Below are positions 52,405 through 60,495 of a stretch of 64,000 bases of DNA, piece by piece. A model generated the notes under the pieces. The model was not told the DNA's origin, ran no database searches, and saw nothing but the letters and a program-made list of their open reading frames with translations. Made by a program: the position numbers and the translations under genes. Numbering within the stretch: the stretch's first letter is position 1; every line of letters begins with the position of its first letter. Where the stretch lies: assembly GCF_002215035.1 (NCBI RefSeq), contig NZ_NKFP01000001.1, positions 741,501 through 805,500 of the forward strand, read 5' to 3'. This stretch comes from Leptolyngbya ohadii IS1. Lineage in GTDB: Bacteria; Cyanobacteriota; Cyanobacteriia; Elainellales; Elainellaceae.

Positions 52405-53850
52405 ATGGCAATTCAGGCGATAGCAGTACAATCAGAAGCAGAAGATGACATTCCAATCGATCGATTGGCTGCTCAAGCCATGAGCGTTGATGAAGCCCTC
52501 GCCATTCTGGAGCAAGTCTTGCAGCCCCAACGCCTCAATGACCTTCAGCAGATGGTGTTCTGTCGATCGTGGTTAGGGCAGGGCTACGAGGAAATTGCGG
52601 TTGAGCTGGGGTATGGCGATGGGTATATCCGAGAAGTTGGCTCCCAGCTTTGGATGACCGTCTCAAAGGCGATCGGCGAGAAAGTCACCAAAAAGAATGT
52701 TCATGCGGCACTGCGGCGATATCATCAGGAACAGCATCTTCAAAATTCCTTGCCCCATTCACTCGCCTATGGTGCGCTGGTAGACTCCCATGTAGACTAT
52801 CCACCGGATGAGCTGGAGTTTCCCAGTGGGACAGTGCCGCTCAATTCACGCTTTTATATCGAACGTCCGCCGATCGAAGAACAAGTCTTTCGAGAAGTAG
52901 GCAAACCGGGCAGCCTGATTCGGATTCGCGCCCCCCGACAGATGGGCAAATCGTCGCTGATGCACCGGATTATTGCCTATACCAAACAGGAAGGCTTTCA
53001 GATGGCAACCCTAAATCTTCAGCGTGCCGATCGCACGGTCTTTGATTCCCTCGATCGGTTTCTGCGCTGGCTTTGTGCCAATGTGAGCCAACAGCTCGGC
53101 TTAGTGCCCGCGATGGACGAGTACTGGAGTAAGGACACAGGCAGCAAAATGAGCTGTACGCTCTACTTTCAGCAGTATGTATTAAAGGCGATCGATGGAG
53201 CACTGGTGCTGGCGATCGATGAGGTCAACCGCATCTTTGAATATCCCGATCTAGCAGCAGATTTTTTACCCTTGCTGCGATCGTGGTACGAGGACGCGTC
53301 GGAATATGAGCTGTGGCAGAAGCTGCGGTTGGTCGTCGTTCACGCCACGGAAGTCTACATTCCCCTCAACCTGAATCAGTCTCCCTTCAACGTGGGCTTA
53401 CCGATTAAGCTGCCGGAATTAACGCTCGCGCAAGTTCAAGACCTTGCTCTACGGCATCACCTTTCCTGGGCATCTGGAGAATCCGGGGAACAGCATTTGC
53501 AGCCTCTGCTCGATCTGATTGGTGGACATCCCTATCTAGTGCGTCTGGCACTCTACAGTTTGGGACGGCAGGAAATGACGCTAGAGCAACTGCTTGAAGA
53601 AGCCCCGACACCAGCAGGCATCTATAGCGAGCATTTACGCCAGCAGCTCAACCTGCTTCAGCAAGACCAAGCTTTAGCGATCGCTCTTAAGCGAGTGTTA
53701 ACCGATGAAGCGAGCCACATTGAACCAATCACGGCATATAAGCTGGAAAGCCTGGGATTAATTAGACTGCACGGCGATCGGGTAACGCCTAGCCGCAAGC
53801 TGTATCAGATTTATTTACAGAATGAACTGTTGGCGGCATCTACGGAGTAA
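52405..53850 (+). CDS. vMAP-domain AAA_35 ATPase
   Basis: The 481-residue product starts with a vMAP-like region (about 25-110: MSVDEALAILEQVL, LNDLQQMVFCRSWLGQGYEEIAVELGY) and then an AAA_35 STAND-like ATPase: Walker A APRQMGKSSL, Walker B LVLAIDEVNRIF, and GGHPYLVRLALY. Such proteins often carry a C-terminal effector or WD40/TPR sensor; here none follows. In cyanobacteria the family is linked to signalling or conflict (vWA-MoxR associated) modules. An in-frame start at 52372 is less likely. Confidence 0.82.
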   Translation: MAIQAIAVQSEAEDDIPIDRLAAQAMSVDEALAILEQVLQPQRLNDLQQMVFCRSWLGQGYEEIAVELGYGDGYIREVGSQLWMTVSKAIGEKVTKKNVHAALRRYHQEQHLQNSLPHSLAYGALVDSHVDYPPDELEFPSGTVPLNSRFYIERPPIEEQVFREVGKPGSLIRIRAPRQMGKSSLMHRIIAYTKQEGFQMATLNLQRADRTVFDSLDRFLRWLCANVSQQLGLVPAMDEYWSKDTGSKMSCTLYFQQYVLKAIDGALVLAIDEVNRIFEYPDLAADFLPLLRSWYEDASEYELWQKLRLVVVHATEVYIPLNLNQSPFNVGLPIKLPELTLAQVQDLALRHHLSWASGESGEQHLQPLLDLIGGHPYLVRLALYSLGRQEMTLEQLLEEAPTPAGIYSEHLRQQLNLLQQDQALAIALKRVLTDEASHIEPITAYKLESLGLIRLHGDRVTPSRKLYQIYLQNELLAASTE

Positions 53851-54022
53851 CGTTATCAGGAGTAACATTATTAACGAAGGAATGTTCCTGTGAATCCTGC
53901 TGTAAATTGTTCTGAATGATTCTGTTGATCACCGTACACATCACACTGGAGGCTATTTAAGGATGAGTATCCGGGTGCGAGCTGCCCCTAACCCCCAATT
54001 TCGGATGGAACGAACTCCTGTA

Positions 54023-54063
54023 GACGTTTCTTTTGACGTTTCTTTTATATTTGACGTTTCTTT
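54023..54063. repeat. Three copies of GACGTTTCTTTT
   Basis: GACGTTTCTTTT occurs at 54023, 54035 and 54052 in a short AT-rich gap between the two AAA_35 genes. No gene is convincing in this gap, although both strands are open over about 60 codons because the repeat lacks stops. Confidence 0.5.
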
Positions 54064-54200
54064 TATAGAGGAAAAGCTTCCAGGCTCAAAACCTTCCACC
54101 AGCGAAGGATTTAGGGAGCAATACAGCATCTTCAACACTCCTCAAACCCTCTCCGTCTCCTAATTAACCTCGATCGCCTATTAATGCGTTCTATATCAAG

Positions 54201-56582
54201 ATGAGCAATATCCAAAACGGCTCTTATGAATATCAGGTTGGAGGTAGCTTAAAAACAGATGCGCCGAGCTATGTCGAACGTCAGGCTGACCGTGACCTGT
54301 ATGAGGTGCTATTGAGAGGAGAGCTATGCTATGTATTTAGTGCGCGGCAAATGGGGAAGTCGAGTTTGCGGCTGCGAACCAAGCGGCAGCTAGAAGAGAT
54401 TGGCATGAGCTGCGCCTCGATCGACATGACCCGAATTGGCAGCAGAAATATTACGCCAGAGCAGTGGTATGTGGGGATTGCAGTGGATTTGCTGCGGGGG
54501 CTTGACTTGCTGGGCGATGTGGATTTTATGCCCTGGTGGAATGCAAGACAGCATCTCTCGTTTATTCAGCGATTCAGCGAGTTTCTAGAGACGATTGTGC
54601 TGCCCCGGACGAGCGGCAATCTGTACATTTTTGTCGATGAGGTAGATAGTGTCCTGAGCCTCAATTTTGCAGTAGACGATTTTTTTGTGCTGATTCGCTA
54701 CTGCTACAACCAGCGAGCCGAAAATCCGCTTTATAATCGGCTGAACTGGGTGCTGTTTGGGGTGGCAACGCCGTCCGATCTAATTCGCGATCGATCCAGA
54801 ACGCCCCTCAACATCGGGCGATCGATTACTCTCACTGAATTTAGTCTGACCGAAGCGCAGCCTTTGGCGATCGGGCTAGAGGGCAAAGTCAGCAATCCGC
54901 AGGCGGCGCTCAAGGAAATCCTGGCATGGACGGGCGGACAACCGTTTCTGACGCAAAAGCTTTGCCGAATTGTAGCAGAAGATCGGGCAAGCATTGGGTC
55001 AGAGCTGAGGCAGTTGAGTCAGGACGTAGACCTGCAAAGTAGAGATTGCAGCCTGGACTACAAACTGCCGATCGTCAATCAACACCTAATCGATTTGTAC
55101 TATCAGCTTCCCGTTCAGGCGATCGAGAAGTTTGTGCGATCGTGCATTATCGATCACTGGGAAGCGCAGGATGACCCAGAACACCTAAAGACCATCCGCG
55201 ATCGGCTACTGCATCATCCGCGATCAGCTGTGCTGTTAGAGCTTTATCTAACGGTATTGCAGCGAGGCGTTCGCTGTGATGATACGTCAGAACAACTGGA
55301 TTTGCTGCTGAGTGGACTGGTAGTACGGCATCAGGGACAGCTTCAAGTGTTTAACCGCATCTATGGAGAAGTGTTCAGTTCCGCCTGGGTCGAAAAACAG
55401 CTTGCGGTCTGTCCCTACGGCGTCGCGCTGAATGCCTGGATTGCTTCTGACAGACACAACGAAGCCTGTCTGCTGCAAGGTCGTGCTCTTGATGAGGCGC
55501 AGCACTGGGCAGCCACCCATTCTCTAGGTGAATTGGACTATCAGTTTTTGATTGCCAGTCAGGCACTAGAGCGTCGTCAGTTTCGGGAATCTCTGGCAGC
55601 AGGACAGGATACTGCTACACGCCATCCTGCCCAGGGACAGGACGAAGGCAATCCATCACCGTTAGACAATCAAATTCTCCGGAACCTCCAGCAGACCGAG
55701 GCAATCCTCAGCCGACAAAATGCAATCTTAAAGGCACAGCAGGAAGCGGCGATCGACGGTATTCTATTAGTGGATGAACATCGGCGCGTGGTGTCCCACA
55801 ACCAGCGATTTCGTCAACTGTGGAGGATTCCGGCAGAACTAATCGATGCTAACAGCAGTGAGGTATTGCTCTCTTTTGTCGTCGCGCAGATGGCTGACCC
55901 AAAAGCGTTTCTGGCGCGGGTGGAATATCTCTATCAGCATCCTACGGAAATTAGCCGGGACGAAATTTGGTTTCGCGACGGGCGCGTGTTCGATCGTTAC
56001 TCCAGTCCGGTGCGATCGGAAAGCGGTACGGACTACGGTCGTATCTGGTTCTTTCGGGACATTACCGAGGCAAAGCGCGAGGAAACCGTTCGTAAAGAAG
56101 CAGAACAACGGCTAGAGACTGCACTCCGCGTCAAGACCGAATTTATTGCCAATATGAGCCACGAACTGCGAACGCCGCTCAACGCAATTCAAGGTTTTTC
56201 CCAGCGACTCCTCCGCGATCCTGCCCTCACTGCCAGCCAGCAGGAAAGCCTGACCATTATTCACGACAGCGCTAGACATCTTTCCGCTCTGGTCAATCAC
56301 ATTCTCGACCAAGCCCGCCGCGAAGAACAGGCGACGCTCCAGGGCACTGCCTGCGACTTGCCTGAACAGCTCACCGCAGAAATGCTGACTCTGATGCCGC
56401 TAGAATGGGTGCGCCAATTGCATCAGGCAGCTCTCTATACCGACGAGCAGCAAATCTTGACGCTGCTAGAGCAAATTCCTCGATCGCATGGGTCGATTGC
56501 CTCAGCTCTCACCGACATCGTGAATAATTTTCGCTGCGACAGGATCCTCAATCTAACGCAGCCATTGCTGCAAGGAGGGTAG
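54201..56582 (+). CDS. AAA_35 ATPase fused to PAS and HisKA, no HATPase domain
   Basis: The 793-residue product has AAA_35 (Walker A SARQMGKSSL; Walker B LYIFVDEVDSVL; WTGGQPFLTQKLC) followed by a linker and a PAS domain (from about 520; IDGILLVDEHRRVVSHNQRF). HisKA with NMSHELRTPLNAIQGF comes next. Instead of HATPase_c it continues with a short C-terminal helical region (LPLEWVRQLHQAALYTDEQQ) that in cyanobacterial hybrid kinases normally follows the receiver. The protein can bind ATP through AAA_35 but should not autophosphorylate on its own. It may be a natural deletion product or a phosphoacceptor scaffold. Confidence 0.8.
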   Translation: MSNIQNGSYEYQVGGSLKTDAPSYVERQADRDLYEVLLRGELCYVFSARQMGKSSLRLRTKRQLEEIGMSCASIDMTRIGSRNITPEQWYVGIAVDLLRGLDLLGDVDFMPWWNARQHLSFIQRFSEFLETIVLPRTSGNLYIFVDEVDSVLSLNFAVDDFFVLIRYCYNQRAENPLYNRLNWVLFGVATPSDLIRDRSRTPLNIGRSITLTEFSLTEAQPLAIGLEGKVSNPQAALKEILAWTGGQPFLTQKLCRIVAEDRASIGSELRQLSQDVDLQSRDCSLDYKLPIVNQHLIDLYYQLPVQAIEKFVRSCIIDHWEAQDDPEHLKTIRDRLLHHPRSAVLLELYLTVLQRGVRCDDTSEQLDLLLSGLVVRHQGQLQVFNRIYGEVFSSAWVEKQLAVCPYGVALNAWIASDRHNEACLLQGRALDEAQHWAATHSLGELDYQFLIASQALERRQFRESLAAGQDTATRHPAQGQDEGNPSPLDNQILRNLQQTEAILSRQNAILKAQQEAAIDGILLVDEHRRVVSHNQRFRQLWRIPAELIDANSSEVLLSFVVAQMADPKAFLARVEYLYQHPTEISRDEIWFRDGRVFDRYSSPVRSESGTDYGRIWFFRDITEAKREETVRKEAEQRLETALRVKTEFIANMSHELRTPLNAIQGFSQRLLRDPALTASQQESLTIIHDSARHLSALVNHILDQARREEQATLQGTACDLPEQLTAEMLTLMPLEWVRQLHQAALYTDEQQILTLLEQIPRSHGSIASALTDIVNNFRCDRILNLTQPLLQGG

Positions 56583-56737
56583 TCCGTGTTTTAAGTTGTG
56601 TCACAAGAACCAGTGGATAGTAGGATACTCATCGTGGGTGGGCAACCCGCCGCTCGCACCACCTTTTTCAGCTACTTTGCGGGCTGTTGCAGCTTTGCTA
56701 CTCACACTCCGTTTAAAGAATTACGAGGCAGCGTGGT

Positions 56738-57184
56738 CTATGGCTTCTGCCGAAGCCGCTTCTTCATATGATAAATAACTGTACCAATGGGTCTATCTTC
56801 TAGCACACCATAAACTTCATAACCGAGTCTTTCATAAAAGCCTTTCGCTTCAACTGTCTTCAAAAATGAGACAACTGCGCCATTTTCAAAACCAAAAGCC
56901 TCTGCTTGCTTTACCAAGCTTGAACCGAGTCCCTTACCCCTTTCAGAATCTTCTACCCAAAGCGTATCTATCTCCAACCCGTTCCAGTAACAATTAGCAA
57001 GAACTCCTCCGACAAGGCATCCTGAACGGTTAATAGCTTTCACCATGAATATTTTGTCTTCAGACTGCGGTGGTAAGTTAGGGATTTTTTGCCTCATGAA
57101 GGCTTCAAAACGGCTTGTAAGTTCGCTCAACTCTTCTTGCAAAGGAGGCTCTGATAATTCAAATTTCACCGTTGAAATAACCAT
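56738..57184 (-). CDS. GNAT family N-acetyltransferase
   Basis: The 148-residue product has LVGGVLANCYWNGLEIDTLWVEDSERGKGLGSSLV (acetyl-CoA-binding R/Q-x-x-G-x-G/A) and GFYERLGYEVYGVL typical of GNAT enzymes. Substrate unknown. The gene is convergent to the AAA_35-HisKA gene and stands alone. Confidence 0.9.
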   Translation of the reverse strand: MVISTVKFELSEPPLQEELSELTSRFEAFMRQKIPNLPPQSEDKIFMVKAINRSGCLVGGVLANCYWNGLEIDTLWVEDSERGKGLGSSLVKQAEAFGFENGAVVSFLKTVEAKGFYERLGYEVYGVLEDRPIGTVIYHMKKRLRQKP

Positions 57185-57685
57185 AGTGGAATCTATCCCC
57201 TACTGTTAGTAACCTCTGCATCATAGCGGATCTTCCTTCTGCGTCCGTCGAGCATCGTGCGAGCTGATTCCCACACCGATGTCTCACTATTTTACTTTAT
57301 TCTTTTAATCGATCACCCCATTTGGGATTGCAAGCAAATATCTGCCATAGAGTGCAAACTAGAGCACGGGGATTGACATGACTGTAAACAAAGAATTATC
57401 CCTTTCCTCCGAATGCACATAGCATATACAATCTAGAACAGCTATGTGCTTATAATGCCTATTTACATCGCCATCATCGCTTGCTCGATCGCTTTCATAG
57501 TTGTGCCGATTGCCGCACATGCCAACTATTAGAACATTGCAGAATAATTAATTTGCCTCAATTTATGAGTGCAGCATCTCTGAGCGTAGCCAACCTTCAG
57601 GCTGAGCGGCTGTAAGTAACCTTTATATTACAGTCAAATCCTTCAACGGTCTGCTTCAGCCAAAACGTTAGGTGACGACTTCACG
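57185..57685. promoter_or_regulatory. Intergenic region with inverted repeat and possible 25-residue membrane peptide
   Basis: GCACATAGC (57415-57423) pairs perfectly with GCTATGTGC (57441-57449). It is followed at once by an ATG frame (57455-57532) for a 25-residue peptide, MPIYIAIIACSIAFIVVPIA plus AHANY, mostly a single hydrophobic helix. No strong ribosome site is present. Single-helix peptides of this size are known in cyanobacterial membrane complexes, but this one is not recognised. The rest of the gap shows nothing further. Confidence 0.4.
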
Positions 57686-58357
57686 TTACCAACTCATCAT
57701 CAGCGGCAATCCAGGTCGAAAATCTACCTGCTGTCCCTGCACTTCTCCATCAAACCCAAGCTCTACACAATACTCTGCTCCTCCGCGTAGCTTTATCTGC
57801 CTCGTATTGATCACTGCTTGAAGTTCAGGTGACAAATTATTTGCAGCGGGACTAACTAGTTCTACACGAGTAATTTCGCGTAAACCAACACCATGATCTA
57901 GAGGCTGCGACTTCTCAACAGGATATTGATCTGGACGTTGCCCAAATGGAGTTTGGAACAGCCACGGCTCAGTCAATACATCGCTATTCTTTCCTACTTT
58001 AATACTCAGTGTTTTAGGCAAATAAGGGGGGTAATATGCCCAACTGGGGAATGCAACTGCGTTATCAAAACCTACGGCTGGACGTAGACAGACCCCAAAC
58101 GGACAAACCCCATTATTTCGATTCTCCCATCGTTCCCAAAGTTGAGTAGAACGAATTAGCTCAGACTTTGCCTCTTCTGGATCATGAACCCACAAGAACT
58201 CCAGCATTGCATTATGGAAAAAGAAACGGCGATTGGTTGTTCCCTGACCATGATGGGTATTAGAGGTTCCCTCCACCAAACCGAATGAGACAAGACGCTC
58301 AGCCTCATAAGCACCAATGTCAGTCCAAATGAAAAGATGGTCGAATTCAAATGTCAT
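57686..58357 (-). CDS. VOC/glyoxalase-like protein
   Basis: The 223-residue product begins MTFEFDHLFIWTDIGAYEA and has NRRFFFHNAMLEFLWVHDPEEA, an ALSIKVG-like second strand region and VELVSPAANNLSPELQAV, consistent with a glyoxalase-like domain of the VOC superfamily. The substrate is unknown. It lies alone next to decayed mobile DNA. Confidence 0.72.
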   Translation of the reverse strand: MTFEFDHLFIWTDIGAYEAERLVSFGLVEGTSNTHHGQGTTNRRFFFHNAMLEFLWVHDPEEAKSELIRSTQLWERWENRNNGVCPFGVCLRPAVGFDNAVAFPSWAYYPPYLPKTLSIKVGKNSDVLTEPWLFQTPFGQRPDQYPVEKSQPLDHGVGLREITRVELVSPAANNLSPELQAVINTRQIKLRGGAEYCVELGFDGEVQGQQVDFRPGLPLMMSW

Positions 58358-58458
58358 AGTTTCAAAGCTACTTTGAGGATAGGCTTACTTTGTTAGCGAC
58401 TGATTCAAAATCAATCACGGATGTCGTGGTAATGTTTTACATCTGTTGATGTTTGTAA

Positions 58459-58770
58459 TTACAGATAAAGACCGAACTTGTAACGATTGATATACAACCC
58501 TATTACTATATCGTGCATCTGCTCAGACTTGAAAAAGCAGATTGTCTCTCTCGCTAATCGCTTGATTCTTGGACTTAGCGTTAAATGCTTTCGTTCAATT
58601 CTTGGGATGTTTGCCTTTCCAACTTGATGCAGATGAGCTTTTAAAAATCGTTCATACGCTCCCCGCCCATCGGTATAAAATTTCCTAATTCCAATTGAGT
58701 CTAACAGTATTTGCAGCCTCTTGAATACTGCATCATCATAGCTCCCAAATATATACGCTAGGGCGGGTTT
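58459..58770 (-). pseudogene. IS1-family transposase (InsB) 3' fragment
   Basis: The frame lacks a start but reads YIFGSYDDAVFKRLQILL, YTDGRGAYERFLKAHLHQVG, PRIERKHLTLSPRIKRLARE, and CFFKSEQMHDIVIGLYINRY to a stop at 58459, the unmistakable end of IS1 InsB. Upstream of 58770 the frame is broken. Only the C-terminal two-thirds remain and no terminal repeats were found. Confidence 0.85.
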
Positions 58771-58841
58771 TAGAACCTAGAGCCAAAGAAGATTGCAGCA
58801 ATGGTTAGCATATCGAGATAATTCTGTGCCCGTTTTTCATA

Positions 58842-59030
58842 TTAGACGATACTGGTACACCTTTCATTTCTGTTTTGTAAGCGGCGATCGAAGAATTGAG
58901 TCAGTTCTTCCCAGGCATCTGCGGCGGCTGACGGATTGTAATCCGATCGCTTGTTGCAAAAGAAACCATGTCCTGCATCGGGGTAAACCTTTACCCTGTA
59001 GTCTTTGTCTAAATTGGCAAACTTATACTT
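58842..59030 (-). pseudogene. Dienelactone hydrolase-family 3' fragment
   Basis: The frame starts at the end of the HlyD gene and reads DYRVKVYPDAGHGFFCNKRS, then SAAADAWEELTQFFDRRLQ to a stop at 58842. This matches the end of dienelactone hydrolases with the catalytic His in AGHGF. The nucleophile half is missing. The fragment meets the hlyD stop within two bases, which suggests a deletion junction next to the secretion operon. Confidence 0.78.
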
Positions 59031-60387
59031 ATAAAGTGGAAATCAGGCGGGCTTTTCGCAGAATCGATCGCAAAACTGTATCCTGACTCGAAACAATGTC
59101 AATCCTGCCCTCCATGCCAATCTGGATGGGACAGTGACGATCGCCCTGGCTCAACACAGCGCGTTCCGGTTCCAGGATAACTTCGTAATAGGGCATTCTC
59201 TCGGACGGTTCCGCAGCAGTTTGACCAGAAGCGGGAGTCATAACATCCGGCGACAGGGTTTTGACCGTACCTGATAGGACGCCATAGTCAGGATAGGGGC
59301 AGGCTGAAATACGAAACTGGGCTGGTTGCCCAACCTTGATTTTGCTGATTTCCTGCGGGGGGATAAACGCTTTAATCGTGAGCTGGGTTTCGTGCGGGAC
59401 AATCTGAGCGATCTCTTCGCCCGGCTGCACCGTTTGTCCAGTATTTCGCAAATTGAGCTTGGCGATCGTGCCTTTTATTGGAGCGGTGATCGTGGTTTTG
59501 CCTAAATCGTGCTGTACCTGATGCAGTTCCCGCTGATCTAATTCAAGCTGGTTTTGTAGCTGAATCTGCTGCTGAATCAGCGACTCGCGTTCCTGGGTGA
59601 GTGAGGCAAACGTCGCCTCAGCAGTTGCCCGTTCCTGGGCAATTCGTTCGGCTGCGATCGCAACGGCTGCATGACTTGGATCAAGAGCGGTTCTGGCGCG
59701 TTGAAGCTTGGCTCGTGCGGCGACGACTTCCTGCGCCTGCTGCTGGGCAGCGAGTTCGGCTTCTGCAAGGCGATCGGACTCTAACGCTCCCTCGGCAGCA
59801 ATCGGACGGTATCGTGCCAGTCTTACCTGGGCAGTATCGAGAGCGGTCTGGGCTGCTCGCAGGGTCGCTTGCGCTTCGGCAACTTCAGTTTGGGAAATGA
59901 CCTGCTGATTCTGGTAGTCCCGCAGCCGCTGGCTCCACTCTGCCTGGGCAGCCGCGACGACTCGATCGCCCCGATTCTGTTCGGCGGCAATGCGGCTCTC
60001 GATCGAGCGAATTTGCGCCTGCATCTGCAAAATCTGAAGCTGAAGCTGCCGGACGCCGTTTTGAAGCTGCGATCGCTTGGTTTGTAGCGGCGAATCGTCA
60101 ATTTGGGCAATGATATCTCCTCGTCGCACGGTTTGGTTTGGCGTCACCCTCACCTGCATTACCGTTCCCCCTGCTGCTGCCTGCACAATTCGCAATTCAC
60201 CGACAGGACGAACCACAGCAGGTGCTTTCACCGTAATTCGGTATTGGGCGATCGAAGCAATGCCCACCGCAGCAGCGATCGTTCCCACAACAAACAGCCC
60301 ACCAAACTTAATCCAGCTATTGAGCGGCGGCAGAAAATCTTGCGTCTGCACCTCAGGCAGCAACACTTCGCGGGAGGAGTTGAACAT
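59029..60387 (-). CDS. HlyD-family periplasmic adaptor of a type I-like exporter
   Basis: From the ATG at 60387 (GGAG 6 bases before) the product has 452 residues: a membrane anchor (FVVGTIAAAVGIASIAQY), a barrel-sandwich half (GGTVMQVRVTPNQTVRRGDIIAQID), a long coiled coil (about 85-270) and the second lipoyl half (APIKGTIAKLNLRNTGQTVQPGEEIA). It should link the inner-membrane C39 ABC exporter to an outer-membrane TolC, which is not in the window. It is the last gene of the operon with the exporter and two precursor genes. Confidence 0.92.
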   Translation of the reverse strand: MFNSSREVLLPEVQTQDFLPPLNSWIKFGGLFVVGTIAAAVGIASIAQYRITVKAPAVVRPVGELRIVQAAAGGTVMQVRVTPNQTVRRGDIIAQIDDSPLQTKRSQLQNGVRQLQLQILQMQAQIRSIESRIAAEQNRGDRVVAAAQAEWSQRLRDYQNQQVISQTEVAEAQATLRAAQTALDTAQVRLARYRPIAAEGALESDRLAEAELAAQQQAQEVVAARAKLQRARTALDPSHAAVAIAAERIAQERATAEATFASLTQERESLIQQQIQLQNQLELDQRELHQVQHDLGKTTITAPIKGTIAKLNLRNTGQTVQPGEEIAQIVPHETQLTIKAFIPPQEISKIKVGQPAQFRISACPYPDYGVLSGTVKTLSPDVMTPASGQTAAEPSERMPYYEVILEPERAVLSQGDRHCPIQIGMEGRIDIVSSQDTVLRSILRKARLISTL

Positions 60388-60495
60388 AATAGTCTCCAAT
60401 CAGGCTCTTTTTAATCAGGCTGTGCAGCAAATAACCAAAATTAGCGGCTGCTACTCAACCTTGAAATCGCATGTTTCCAAAATTTTCATCGCTAA

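Noticed and set aside
53953-54163. Small genes on both strands of the gap before the AAA_35-HisKA gene
   Set aside because: Open only because the GACGTTTCTTTT repeat lacks stops; no ribosome site.
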